A DNA stretch of 64,000 bases from Rhodeus uyekii. Lineage: Eukaryota; Chordata; Actinopteri; Cypriniformes; Acheilognathidae. The notes beneath the pieces were generated by a model. It saw only the letters and a program-made list of their open reading frames with translations, was not told the DNA's origin and did not search any database. The DNA is taken from contig JAWRVZ010000004.1 in assembly GCA_037043235.1 (NCBI GenBank), positions 5,516,001-5,580,000 on the forward strand, read 5' to 3'. Made by a program: the position numbers and the translations under genes. Shown piece after piece: positions 1 to 11,629 of the stretch (position 1 is its first letter; the number at the start of each line of letters is the position of its first letter).

Positions 1-3000
1 CTGAAACGGCGGCAGGAATCCCTCAGTCACACACACAAATGATGATCTGATGCGAGGAGACGCGGTTCTGATGCTATATTACCAATATGATGGGAAAAAA
101 CAGGCATGGTTGAGCATTTTATCCTATTAGGGTCGCGTCTTGTGACGTTATGTTTTTGGTCCACGTTGCGGTCATATTTTATTCGAACCGCAACAGAGTT
201 TGTTTGGAAGCGGCACAAGATCCATCTTTTCAGGGCCTCGGTTCGCTTATTTGCAGCGTTCACACTTATTCAAATGAACCGCACTAATGGAGCAATCGAA
301 CCAGGGTTTGTTTTAATTGAACAAAACATGCCAGAACACATCCTAATTGAAAGAAAAATCAGTCAAGTCAAATTCTTATTACAGTTATTAAACCACAACA
401 AAACTTCAACCAACCAGAGTAGGCGCATCTCCTTTCTTACCCAAAGCACAAATACACTCCCCCTCTTGCTTGGTCTCTCATACACACCTTTCAAATGCAA
501 GCTGTTTATTTACTTAATGTTAAAGCTATTCCATTAAGCAGCCAGGCCCAGGTGCTTCATCCCTAAAAGGGATTTTGCTTCCTCAAATAAATATGGCACC
601 GAGGCACTGCCAAAATGATAATGACCATGAATATAGAGAATGTCAGATTGGGAACAATAAACATCAACCAGTGTAAGTCATTAAAGATGTATACTTTAAA
701 CGTCTGTGAATTTTTGGAGTTTTGGAGAGGACTTATGAACTTGATTGGTGTATTTTTAAGGAAGACTAAGTCCATAATGTACAGCTTACCTGATTATGAT
801 CAACAATATCCTAATGATTTTACTTTAAACTTGCCAAAATGAGTTCAACCATGTGGTGTATTTGCATTGCTAGTACAAAGAAAACTAAATGGCTGGGGGG
901 GGGACACCAAACCTCAACTTAAGAAAAAAAAGAAGCAAATGCATACATTTGATGTTGGAAGCAACACCTTTAATTATTCTATCATTCAATTTGACCCATT
1001 TAAAATACGGTCATCTCCTTTCAGCTGGTTGAAGAAATTGAAAAGTGATGCAAAAAAAGAAAAGGAAAAACAGTGAATGTCTTTAGATGAAAAGAAGACA
1101 AACTGAGCGTTGTGATATACGTGACAAACACTCTAGCACACACTCCTCACGGAGCGTTTTTGTGGACAGATTTCCCTTTCATCTCTCTGAAGACAACTCC
1201 TCTGACAGAAGCCGAGACTGCTGCCTGCCTGACTGCCATCACTTCCATTCAGTACAAAGATTCTGTCACGAAGACTCGCTCCGACGCAGTGGCAGACCAA
1301 CTATATCAAAGCCTTTCCACCTCTAAGAGAGCAGAATTCATTAAGTTATCAATATCATGAAAATATAATGGATTTGTAATTGTGATTTTCTAATATGCAT
1401 TCAGAGAAGTGCACTTCAAGTAAATAAAAAAATCATTTGACTTTTTTTTTTTTTAAAGGAGGCACAAAACTATTAGATATGTTTGAGAAAATATTATCTA
1501 ACAATAAAATAAATAACCAAGAAGGAAAAATAGCAAGTTTTAAACATCAAAAGCTTAAACTGGTCATTTGGATCCATTCCACCTCGACTGTTTCCAATAA
1601 TCAAAGTGATACAACCTCAGAAATTTGACAGTTTATATTCAAGTTAAAAACAGTACAAATACTATAATAAATAATCATTTAAAAAAAGTATGTTTTGAAC
1701 CCAATATTTGCAGGGTATTATCATCTGACACTTCCACACTACTCTAAGAAAATGCTGACAATTTTATGATTAAAAGAAAGAGGCTAACGCTAATTCTTTC
1801 CTTCTTACAATTGTAAAAACGCTTTATTTCTGCATACTTAAATTCCTCTGTGAAGTTATGCACACGGGCGCATAAACAACTGTGTGACTAGCGTAAGCAT
1901 TTAACTTTCTCGTTAGCAATCTCCCCCGTGTGACGCTTTAGCCATGCTGGCTTGTTTATTATGTTCATAGCTTTGGCAGAAAAAGAGATTTAAGTGAACT
2001 CCTACAAATCGGAAGCACTTGTAAATGCATAGAAACACACTCAGCTGTAGAAACAGGGGAATTAGAGGCTTACCAAATGCTAATGCTAATACAAAGCAAT
2101 TTTCAACCTGATGCTGATACACAGAATTACATTTTTTTTGCAGTAAGCAATAAAATGTACTCGGAAGAGCTATTACATGGACCCTAATCCACCTCTGCGC
2201 ACTAACATGCATCAATATACAACTTTTCATTTGGTGTTACCTCAGAATTTCCATCTTTGTGGTTGCCGTAAAATGAGAGGATGAGGCAAATAAAGTAAAT
2301 AATCAAGTGTATGATCTTCAGAGGCATTCCAATTTAGCCCTTGGCAGGCGCCACACAGCATGCAAATATCATATTTTCCCCTACTGTTTAGCTTTCTGAA
2401 AACGTACTCAGAGTTTAAGTGGATATACACTTACTTTAACTTACAGAAGTGTGGTGGAGTAGGGATAAGATCACACAAGGAATCCAAACAGAAGTACCGT
2501 AAACGTGCATTTCTGTAGGAAAGTGGACTGATTCAAATGTATAGGCAAGTCATTTTGCGCTGTACCAAAGTGTATGATAAATTTAAAAGAAATTTGAAAG
2601 TGCATGAAATTATCAAACTCTAAAATCCAAAAATGAAAGAAATTCATCATTTTAACTCTGCACTCTAACTGGTTTTTAAACACTGACATATGGAATGGCC
2701 AAACACCCTACATCCTTCAGTTCCCCCAAAAAGGAAAACGTGTGCTGAGGTTCATTTTCACGTTACGCAGCACATTTGAGCTTCAACAAGAATCAAGATT
2801 TGTTCTCATACGTCAAGCAGGTTCGGTTGAGCTTCTGCTTAAATTTTCTGATCAATGTTTCTATGTGAAAAAAAGGCCTAAATTCAATATGTTCGTCGTA
2901 TAAAGCGATAGAGTCTCTTCAGAAAATGTATTCTAAACTGCTTGATATATATTAATTATTTTTTACAAACTCTTCATTCATTTTTAAAGTGTCAGCAGCC

Positions 3001-3926
3001 TAGTAATAAATATTAGTTGCATTTGTGGTCCTATTATCCAGTAAACACATTTAATATTGTTGGAGTAGACAGCATTGCGGACAGCAAAAAAATAAAATAA
3101 AATTTAAACCAGGATCACGTGAATCTCAAAAGCAAGACTTAACACTTTGGTAGTGCTGTGAATTTAGTTTAGGCATAAATCTACCAAAGATGTTGTCAGG
3201 CTTGAAGCAAGGGGAAAAAAATATGTCTTATTCAAGACATTTTCACTGAAAACAAGCGTTTTATATAACTTTGCCTGTAATGTAAATTAAATGTAAATTT
3301 GTTTTAAGAATATTTGGATATTTTGCTGAAAAGCAAGACAATCATACTGATAATACGATTTTTACAGTGTCTGTAGTGTGTAATGACGAGAGTTCAACTG
3401 ACAAAATGCAGAATGAGAGACTTGAGTACAGTAGATTTTTAAGGAGCAGCACACGGTGACCAACAAATATAGTAAGAACAACATACAGAAAAACTAAGTA
3501 GAAATCAAACAGTGAATAAGGTTTGCGTATTTTGGGTGTGTGTGTGAATGTGTCCAAGCATGAGCTGAGGATGGAAAGTCCCTTCCTTGTCCACCATACT
3601 GTCAGAGACAAAACACAGACACACAAAAACAGTCCATCTCACACCCTGTGCATTAATACTGTACATGAATACCCCTACTTCACTGCTATGGTTTGCTCTG
3701 GCTCCATATCAGCTGCTTAAGGCTGTTCCATTCTGAATCAGACAGGTTGGGAAACCTGTTTGGAAACCAAATATTGTTTCATAAACCCTTTTTGCTGTTA
3801 ATGGCTAAGTTTTCCTTGCTGTAGTTCCTGTTAACTCAAAAGTTAATTATTGACTTTTCTAGTCTGTCAACAGCACACACACACACAAACACACCATTGG
3901 AGTCTAATAAGTAATCATTTGTTTAC
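1..3926. other. AT-rich non-coding DNA, no gene recognised
   Basis: No reading frame here resembles a known protein. A run of nine G lies at 895-903 and short A or T tracts occur throughout. Two overlapping plus-strand frames at 1087-1360 give protein-like strings but match nothing I recognise and lack convincing splice sites. The part from about 1860 to 2440 is somewhat less repetitive, with CpG-containing words. If the minus-strand exons described elsewhere are real, this stretch would be intron downstream of exon 2. Confidence 0.5.
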
Positions 3927-3991
3927 CTTATCCAAGGACTTGCTTATTTGCGTCCGTCTTCAGTTCCAGCGCTGCGTTTAACCTCCCTGCC
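3927..3991 (-). other. Candidate non-coding (5' UTR) exon, minus strand
   Basis: Read on the minus strand, a pyrimidine-rich stretch ending TTGTCTCTGCAG precedes a 65-base segment, which is followed at once by the donor AAG|GTAAAC. The segment has several CpGs (AGCGCTGG, GACGGACGC) in otherwise CpG-poor DNA. All three minus-strand frames contain a stop and there is no ATG, so it is not a coding exon. It fits a 5' UTR exon spliced to the candidate first exon at 59,986-60,280. One frame reads LNAALELKTDANKQVLG then stop, which looks protein-like but I do not recognise it; a terminal coding exon with an intron in its 3' UTR is an alternative. Only splice signals and composition support this. Confidence 0.35.
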
Positions 3992-4386
3992 CTGCAGAGA
4001 CAACAAACACACAGAAAAGGCTGTAGCTGTAAAATTACTGCAGCTGTCACAAACCATCTGTCATCTCTGTGTTTACAAAATGACATTAAAGTAAGCCATT
4101 TTGGAGTTGTGATGGTGCAGACAAACTAATGAGGATTCAACCGTGGACATTCAGAAGTACATCATCTACTAAACAAAACTTGAGAGATGCAGAAAAACTC
4201 ACTTATATCCACAGCATTACTAAACCATGAACTACAATATAGAAATGAGTGATTATCTAACCATAACAACTTTACCTTTATATCAAGCAACAGTAGCGCT
4301 ATACTCTATCCTACACCTGCTGCAAAAACGGATTAGGTACCAAAACAAGTAACAAAACATATCAAAGTAATATATATTTTGGACAA
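3992..4386. other. Non-coding spacer, nothing recognised
   Basis: AT-rich sequence on the acceptor side of the candidate exon. On the minus strand the part next to the exon supplies the pyrimidine-rich acceptor tract. No repeat family or reading frame was recognised. Confidence 0.4.
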
Positions 4387-4815
4387 ACACTATCATACAA
4401 ACGTTTTTGGTAGGCAAGTCCCTTATGATCACCACAACTGCATTTATTTGATTGAAAATACTATGAAATTACAATAAAATTGTTAAGTACTATTACGATT
4501 TAAAATAACAGTTTTTTATATTATTTTAAAATGCCATTTATTCCATTTATGCAAGTTAAATTATCATTCTTCAGTGCCACGTGATCTTTCTAATACACTG
4601 ATTTAATGCTCAAGAAATATTTCTTATTATCAGTGTTAAAAACAATTCTTAATATTTTTTTTTGGAAACCAAGATTTCAGGACTCTTTGATAAATAGAAA
4701 GTTCAAAAAGAACAGATTTTTTTTTAAATAGGAACTTTTGTAACATTATAAACATGCACTTTTGTTAAATTTAAAGAAAATCTCCCTGATACCCAACTTT
4801 TGAATGGTTCGTAAC
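4387..4815 (-). repeat. Dispersed cyprinid repeat with terminal inverted repeats, near full length
   Basis: Begins with a diverged form of CACTACCATTCAAAAGTTT and ends with its inverted partner (ACCCAACTTTTGAATGGTTC). The interior order matches the very common cyprinid element as I remember it: GCATTTATTTGAT near the start, AAGAAATATTTCTTATTAT in the middle, then GAATAGAAAGTTCAAAA, then TTTGTAACATTATAAA. It is about 430 bp, in the orientation opposite to the copies at 11,640 and 22,749. It encodes nothing and its class is uncertain; the terminal inverted repeats suggest a non-autonomous DNA transposon. Confidence 0.7.
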
Positions 4816-6391
4816 ACCTTGAAACACACACATAGACTGTATATATACATACACATAAAATGTATACTATGGTAATGAATTGTAACATATACATACGCAC
4901 ATATACACAGACACACACACATATAGTGACAATTCAGTACCATACTATACATCACATCAAAAAAGTAACTAATTTGACTACCATTGTATTTTGTACACGT
5001 TTCATTTTTAAAGTATCGCAGTATTGTATCCCAGCATCCCATCTGACGCCATCACTGTACGATTTTTTGATAAAGCACCTCCTCCTAAAAGCTGAAAATG
5101 CAAAAAGTTCACAAGCTTGCATTTACGATCTCAACTCTCGAAAAATATAAGAGCATATTCTCACACTACACTACTGAGAAAGATACTGTAGGCCAACATC
5201 CCTTGGGCATTTGAATAAAAGCATGAAAGCTTAGCCGAACGTGAAAAAATATGCAGTTTACATTTGCCAGTCAAAACAGTGGCTGGCCGTTTGAGCAGAG
5301 TGATTCTGTTTATCTCAAGTAAAGTGAGCACAGATAAAACACATTGGTACAGCTCATCCATGCCTCTGCATCAATTATCTGTTAAACACCCTTGTTAAGG
5401 TGGGTGGTCAGCATTTACTTAGCAACTAAAAATGACTACAAACACCAGTCATCCCCAGGACCGAATCAGTTTTCCACGTATCTTGTGCTAATTCCATTTT
5501 CTCCCATTCCAATTCATTAGACTTCAATTAACATGTCATCCCTGCTGTTATGAATCAATAGCTTGTGGTGACAGGTGATGAATTTTTCAGCTTAAAAAGC
5601 TAAACATCATTTATTCAAATCACCTGCTAAGGTCTCAGGTGCTAAATGAGTTTACTGAAATGCCTAACGCTCATTTAGACAAATGTTTTGCATTGAGAAC
5701 GGGAAGAGGGGGGAGTGGGGGGGAGAGATGCGCAACAGCAGTTACCTTTTAGTTTTTAGCCCTGTAATGTGTTACTAAATCGATAACGGTCCAGACGGAA
5801 TGCATGAAGTCGGAGGTAATGCTAGGGTTTTGAGCAGCGGGTGCAAGAGGCGTGGGGAGTGAATAAATGCACTCATACCGCTAGACCCAGCTGGAGAAGC
5901 AAAAGAACCGGCACTCTGGTGCTCTGGGAACTTGCTGAGATGATCGGCTTCATGGGTGTGTTATGGAGGAGACATGGCAAGAGAGACAACTAAATGAGCA
6001 CACGGACTAAATACGGTCATTTATCACAATCACAATCTTGCGTTTCTTCAACTCTAGACAATTTTGGCCCTGTTGATTTCTCACTACTTTGTCTAACAAT
6101 GCCACATCTCAAAAATTACCATTTATTCTGAGGTGGAAATTATTTTTTCAACATTGCAGTGTTTCAAAGGCTAATTTAATATGTAAATAGACCGCACTAA
6201 AAAGACAATTACATCATATATTGACACTTTTTGCATAATTGCACAAAAGTGACATTTTCTTAGATTTTTAATTGTTTTCTTGCCGATTTGCTGCTAAAGA
6301 AACATTTTGTATTGTTATTAGTGATAACAAATGTATATTGAGAGACATTTGTCACTGCTGTCTCCTTGTAACTAAGTACCCAAACTTTTGC
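4816..6391. other. Non-coding spacer with short CA/TA tracts and a G-rich patch
   Basis: Short mixed TA/CA tracts lie at about 4840-4925. A G-rich patch at 5701-5727 has four G-runs close together and could form a quadruplex. The part from about 5740 to 5990 has higher GC and CpG words and may be regulatory; a GTTAC on its left edge could serve as a minus-strand donor, but no acceptor partner was found. The remainder is AT-rich. Confidence 0.4.

Positions 6392-6442
<51 letters not shown>
6392..6442. repeat. (AAT)17 microsatellite
   Basis: An uninterrupted trinucleotide AAT tract of about 51 bases. Inside a chance reading frame it would encode polyasparagine, but no surrounding gene supports translation. 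Confidence 0.97.
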
Positions 6443-6443
<1 letters not shown>

Positions 6444-6683
6444 TGTTAGGAAAAAGATGTGGAGTGTGGAGGAAATAATCCCACAATTTATAAAAACTGA
6501 AATTTATATTAAAATTTGTTTAATTTCATGATGTATTAAGATTTACACCCTGGGACAAGAATAATCTATTAAAATAAAAATTAGAAATTAAAAGAATAAT
6601 CCATTTAAGGTAATTGCTACGGATGCACAACGTATACCTTTTTTTGTGCAACTAAGTTGTCATTGTTTATTTTGTGGATATAT

Positions 6684-7495
6684 ACAGTACTGTGCAAAAG
6701 TCTAAGGCGCGTTAGTATTTTCACCCCAAAAAAGGTTAAGCCAGCTATTTCGATCTTTTACTATAGTGTGTCTATAGGAGATATTAGTTTATATTTTAAA
6801 ACATCCCTTTTTCCATTAATTGTAATAATCCAGTGAGATTTGTGTATGCACAAGTAGTCCAAATGGAGATCTGATCTCACCATCAGAGTATGTCTGTGAT
6901 TACATGAAGAAACTAAAGAAACTGAGACAGGCTAAATCCAGAAGTAGTATGTCAGTCTTTCCAAATCACTTGAAGAAACCAACCGCCAAATCTACCTGAG
7001 CACATGTATACAGAGGACAAAAGCTGTTTGAAACGCAAAATGGCAGTCCCACCAAGAATATATTTGATTTTGTTAACAGAAGTTAATTGATAAATAAAAT
7101 CTATTTATGACATTGTTTTGGAAAGCATCCTCAAGTGCCTAAAACTTTTCACAGTACTGTAGCTTTGCAGGAAGGATTCTTAAAATGTCTTGGAGACGTT
7201 GCCACAGTTCCTCTGGACTTATTCTGTATCGGTTTCTTCTGTTTCTTCATGTTATCACAGACAGATTTGATGCTGGTGTGATCAGATCTCCGTGTGGAGC
7301 ACCGGCTGTTGTCAAACTCCTTGTGCATACAAAAATCACACTGGATTATTACAATAAATGGCAAAATTAATGTTTGGAAATGTAAAATGACATTTCCTAC
7401 TGACACACTACAGAAAAAGATAGAAATAGCTGGCTTAAAACCCTTTATTTGGGGCTGAAAAAAGTACTGTGCCTAAGACTTCTGCATAGTACTGT
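6684..7495. mobile_element. Palindromic Tc1/mariner-like element (fold-back form)
   Basis: The left end ACAGTACTGTGCAAAAGTCT and the right end (reverse complement ACAGTACTATGCAGAAGTCT) are terminal inverted repeats of a common fish mariner/Tc1 type. The interior is itself inverted: about 240 bases after the left end correspond imperfectly to the reverse complement of the bases before the right end, including AATAATCCAGTG, GTATGCACAAG, GGAGATCTGATC and ACATGAAGAAAC. On the minus strand, 7149-7330 encodes a degenerate transposase C-terminus (CSTRRSDHTSIKSVCDNMKK, resembling the DLNIIESVWDYMKR region of Tc1/mariner proteins). A third terminal-repeat-like sequence lies inside at 7138-7160. The element is non-autonomous. 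Confidence 0.75.
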
Positions 7496-8395
7496 GTGAG
7501 AGTGTATAATATGGGAAGACCGCATCTACAAGAGGAGTTTTATAAGATCTGACTAAGTAACATTTCAAGCTTACTTGTGCATTTACTTGTTATTTTGTGC
7601 ACATATAAGTTGTAATATTATGTTTATGTTGCATAAATATCCGATTACTCTCATATAGGTTTTGGATCTACAGCAACAAAAAAAATCCAGAAAAGGGGAT
7701 TTAGTGACCAATAAACTGGTTATTAGCTTTGAAATACAAAGAATGATCAGTTTTCGGCCAAAAATGTACATATCGCTGCCTTACTAGTAATTGCATTTGA
7801 TTTCGAAGAATCGCAAACATTTATATGACCAGAAAACACTGATCATGCATGACAATGGCTAAATATGATAGCATGCACATGAATATCAACAATCTCATTT
7901 GAAAATTCAGACCTGAAGAGAATGATCTGAATGTTGTTCTTATACAACCACATTTACATCGTGCAGGCTGTTGAATAACACACACTCCAGCCAATTCCTG
8001 GCTTAAACCAAGCCAATCCTAACGGAAAAGGCCTTGGTGGTCATTATGAACGCCTCTTCAGTCCATCTAATGGACCATCTCATTCCTCACTTCACCAAAA
8101 TCACAAGAGCACATGAATATTTACCACCAAGCAAAGCCATTCCATTAATCGGTTTGCAAACGCTTAAATAGCATATCTGTGGCTACTTCTGCAGTGGGGT
8201 CATAAATGAACATTCCTGCTTATTAGCATATTAATTTATGCAGCCTTTGAGTGTAGCTCATAGGCTGTGACCAGTTCCTCTCCTCCCCTATTGGTCAAGG
8301 AACTAAATTTATCCAGTGTCCTCTAACAAGCTGGTTTGACATGATTGTAGGTGTGTTGTATCTCTGATAAAGTGCCAAAAGTGTGTGTAAAACTC
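7496..8395. other. Non-coding spacer, possibly partly regulatory
   Basis: No gene. Between about 7960 and 8330 the sequence is less repetitive and has motifs such as TTAGCATATTAATTTATGC. Conservation would be needed to call it an element. The rest is AT-rich. Confidence 0.35.
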
Positions 8396-8460
8396 TTAAA
8401 AAGAAATGTTCACCCAAAAATGAGAATTCTGTCATTTACTCACCCTCATACCACTCAACA
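8396..8460 (+). repeat. Fragment of a palindromic MITE-like cyprinid repeat
   Basis: Carries GTTCACCCAAAAATGAGAAT followed by CTGTCATTTACTCACCCTCAT, the hallmark left end of a repeat found in thousands of copies in cyprinid genomes. Only the first part is present. Confidence 0.75.
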
Positions 8461-8582
8461 ACCAAAATAAATTGATCAATTAAATAATAAGATTTATATA
8501 ATAGTAGAAATATATCCAGTTTGATTCAAACTCGTAAGCAGGATTTTGTATTAATAAATCTAACATGATTAAATTAAGCAAT

Positions 8583-8757
8583 TTTCCATAGTTTTGTCTC
8601 AAGAGTCATAACAGTAATGTTTCTAAGGTAGGTTTATAAAGGTTTATAAAAGCTTAATATAATATTATAATATAAAGCTACTTAAATGTCCTAAATTAAC
8701 TAAAGCCTAATTCTGGCTTAATCCAAGCCCAGTCTGTGAAATCAGGCCCTAATATAA
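8583..8757 (+). repeat. Fragment of another dispersed cyprinid repeat
   Basis: The order TTTTGTCTCAAGA, AGTAATGTTTCTAAGG, TTTATAAAAGCT, AGCTACTTAAATG and then CTGGCTTAATCCAAGCCC with GTCTGTGAAATCAGGCCC matches a repeat I recall from introns and 3' flanks of cyprinid genes. It has a small local duplication (GGTTTATAAA twice at 8632-8651) and an AT-rich insertion. Confidence 0.5.
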
Positions 8758-8855
8758 TTTATAATTTATTTAGGAACAGACAAAAATTATTTACAGATAT
8801 CATACGTTGTTCTAAAATCTTATGCAAGCACATATTCAAACTCAATCAACAGGTT

Positions 8856-8859
<4 letters not shown>

Positions 8860-8940
<81 letters not shown>

Positions 8941-8996
8941 AAAGAGAGCGAAGGAGCGAGAGAGAGCAAGAGAGAGAGAGCGGGAGAGAGCGAGTG
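8860..8996. repeat. (GA)n microsatellite with an interrupted purine tail
   Basis: About 39 uninterrupted GA dinucleotides (8860-8937) followed by an interrupted purine-rich tail to about 8996. A minus-strand frame across it encodes a poly-Leu/Ser string, an artefact of the repeat. Confidence 0.97.
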
Positions 8997-9482
8997 TGAT
9001 ATCTATATTGAGTCCATTTGTGTTTGTTTTTAGGGTGTGTGCACATGATTTTCCAAGTCACTGTCTGTGCTCTGAAATACAGGAAAATTGCATGACTCAC
9101 TTTGAGACAAATGCAGCTGTTTACAAAAGCCTGACAAAAAGGTGACTGAACAGAGGTCTCTCTCCCTTTCTCTCCCACTCACTCTCTCACCAGAACCTGA
9201 TTCATTTCAACTATTCCCAAAAACCTGAAAGTCATTTTTATAATTTGCTTACAAGCAGGCTTCGCCCATTGTTTTGCACGTCCACGTTCGTGTAAACAAC
9301 AGTGGTTTCCGACATGCAAACAGACGAAAAACCTAATTTATCTTGGCTTATACGTGGGTCACTTGAGCTTCTGGAGGCCGAGCAGAGTCGGTACATAGTC
9401 TGCTGACTGTCAGGCTGTCTGAGTCTAGACATTTTTTCGGACCTGCCCTCACGTTTTGCTGAGCTAAGAACAAAGTACACAG

Positions 9483-9485
<3 letters not shown>
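8997..9485. other. Non-coding spacer between microsatellites
   Basis: Moderate complexity with some CpGs at 9265-9350. No gene or repeat family recognised. Confidence 0.35.

Positions 9486-9526
<41 letters not shown>
9486..9526. repeat. (CA)20 microsatellite
   Basis: An uninterrupted AC dinucleotide tract of 41 bases. It translates to alternating Cys-Val on the minus strand, which is not evidence of a protein. Confidence 0.97.
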
Positions 9527-9527
<1 letters not shown>

Positions 9528-9879
9528 CTTTCACAGTCTTAATACCAAGGCAGCGGTATTTCGTTCCTATCCCAAAACAAACAAGGCAGTGCATTTCTTT
9601 ACACTATTTAAATGTTAACAGGCAAGAGCACGGGCTGAATAGAGCATTCTTTCACTCTGGATACCAGAAATGGCCCAGCCAGACTTTCAAAACACATTCT
9701 AATGAAATCATCCAAAAGATAAATAAAAAGCTGCACTTGTTTTCTTTCTTTTGGAACACGTCCCTGTTCTTTCTTTTTTGTTGTAATTGGAGATTCTATC
9801 CATCTATCTACATCTATCTACATCCATATATACATCTATATCCACATCTATATATAATTTTTTTTAATGCCAATTATTC

Positions 9880-10330
9880 AATATTTTACTGTAGTGTGTT
9901 AGTTGGAAATATAGTTACATTTCCAACCATTCCTTTTGCCAATAATATTATAATCTGGTGAGATTTTTGTATGCACAAGGAGTCTGACAATAGCCGGTGC
10001 TCCACATAGAGATCTGATCTCACCATCATCAAATCTGTCTGGGATTACATGAAGCAACAGAAAAAAACTCATACAGACTAGAACTGTTGCAACATCTCAA
10101 GACGCTTTATGAAACATACCTGCAAAGCTATAGTACTGTGTGAAAGTTGTAATAATTCAGTAATGGGAGGATGCTTTCAAAATTCATCTCACAAATTCAT
10201 TTTATTGCATTTTCTTGCATATAATTTTTCAGGGAGCTTGGGAAGCATCTTGGAGACATAACTGCAGTTCTTCTGGATATAGTCTCAGATTTTTTTCATG
10301 TACTCATAGTACAGACTTAATGACAGCGTT
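9880..10330. mobile_element. Second copy of the palindromic mariner-like element, truncated
   Basis: The same family as the 6684-7495 element: 9886-10140 shares the GTATGCACAAGG, CCGGTGCTCCACA and AGATCTGATCTCACCATC words. Plus-strand translation gives SDLTIIKSVWDYMKQQ, a Tc1/mariner transposase C-terminal motif, with stops on both sides. From about 10235 to 10320 the inverted arm begins (ATCTTGGAGACATAACTGCAG, then GATTTTTTTCATGTACTCAT) and is cut short where a Tc1-like pseudogene abuts it. No outer terminal repeats are recognisable. Confidence 0.65.
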
Positions 10331-10332
10331 TT

Positions 10333-11019
10333 GAGAAGTTTCCTGGCCTTAGAACCAACATTTCAATGTTTTGTTCCTCGAGCCGCTTAGTTATCACTTT
10401 TGTTTAATGGCATGATGCTCCATTACGCTGGAAAATTAATTGTCACCAAACTGTTCTCGGATGGTTGGTAAAAGTTGGAGGATGTTTTGGTACTATTCTT
10501 TATTAGTGTCTGTGTTCTTAGGTAAAATTGTGAGTGAGCCCACTCCTTGGCTGAGAAGCAACCCCACACATAAATGGTCTCAGGATGCTTTACTATTGGC
10601 ATGACACTTGACTGATGTTGCGCTCACCTTTACTTCTCCAGACAAGATTTTCTTTGATTTTCCTTCAGAATTTCTCTGATGCCCTTCTTAATACCAAGCC
10701 AACCTCCAAAAGTCTTCACCTCGCTGTGCATGCAGATCCACTCACACCTGCCTGCTGCCATTCCTGAGCAAGCTCTGCAGTGGTGGTGCCCCGATCCCAT
10801 AGCTAAATCAACTTTAAGAGATAGTCCTGGGGCTTTCAGGACTTTCTAAGGTGCTCTGAAGCCTTCTTCGCAACAACTGAACCCCTTCTCCTTGAACTTC
10901 TTTATTATCCAATAAATAGTTGATTAATGTGCAATCTTATTAGCAGCAATATCTTTGCCTGTGAATCCCTTTTTGTGCAAAGCAATGATGACTGAATGCA
11001 TTTCCTTGCAGGTAACCAT
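10333..11019 (-). pseudogene. Tc1-like transposase pseudogene
   Basis: The minus strand from the ATG ending at 11,019 reads MVTCKEMHSVIIALHKKGF, the start of the common fish Tc1-like transposase that binds the terminal repeats through its N-terminal helix-turn-helix. The frame stops after 31 codons and continues only with stops and frameshifts. About 50 codons of the catalytic core are missing: the sequence jumps from KSCLEK to the QSSVMP region and loses the first catalytic Asp. At the second Asp the usual QHDGAPCH reads QRNGASCH, so Asp has become Asn. The C-terminal SPDLNPIENLW block with the third acidic residue is absent; the match ends in the GNFSG-like segment at 10,333. It abuts mariner-like sequence on the left. 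Not functional. Confidence 0.85.
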
Positions 11020-11077
11020 GGTTAACAGAGGAAGAACAATGATTCAAGCACCACCCTGAAAGCTTCCAGTCTGTTAC

Positions 11078-11133
11078 TGTAACTCAATCATTGTAATATA
11101 TATTTAAACACAAGTTACAATGATTGAGTTACA
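11078..11133. repeat. Perfect 19-bp inverted repeat beside the Tc1 remnant
   Basis: TGTAACTCAATCATTGTAA at 11078-11096 is the exact inverse of 11115-11133, with an 18-base AT-rich loop. Allowing one mismatch, the arms extend to 24 bases. The left arm overlaps what remains of the 5' leader of the Tc1 element (CTTCCAGTCTGTTACTGTAA), so the hairpin probably arose at a rearranged transposon end. Confidence 0.9.
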
Positions 11134-11629
11134 ATAACTCATAAATTATTTTATTTATATAATATTTAAATAAAATAATTGTATTGCTGTAGAGTGATTT
11201 CTCATTCTCTTTTACTCTCTCCCAATCAGGCCCAAGGGTACAAGTTTTAACACTGGTCACTGTGGGTTTTAACCCAGTTATGCAATGGTATCTTTAGAAA
11301 TGTAATTATAATTTAATTAGTTTAATTAAAGACCATTGCCAAAACAGATATCTAGAGGATAGGGTCCGCAATGTTACATGTAATACAACTTAATCACATA
11401 AATATAATGTAAAATAACTGTACTTGCGTGTAATACATTTACACAAAATGCAACAAAAAAAACTAGAACATGTCAATTTGAAAACAGAAAATATACATGA
11501 ATAATTTTTTAATGGCTGCTGCCAATTTCAGGATTGCTTGCATATTGTTGATCATTATTATTGTACATATATAACATATGTACACAGAATTTCTCAATTT
11601 AAACAAATAAATAGTCATTTTACACAATA
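11134..11629. other. AT-rich spacer, nothing recognised
   Basis: Low-complexity, A/T-dominated DNA between the Tc1 remnant and a dispersed repeat. No coding or regulatory signal stands out. Confidence 0.45.

Noticed and set aside
1087..1360. Two overlapping plus-strand frames with protein-like strings
   Set aside because: Neither resembles a known protein, no splice acceptor or donor frames them, and frames of 80 codons occur by chance in this sequence.
8860..9178. Long Ser/Leu-rich minus-strand frame over the (GA)n tract
   Set aside because: It is the translation of a dinucleotide repeat, which has no stops in some frames.
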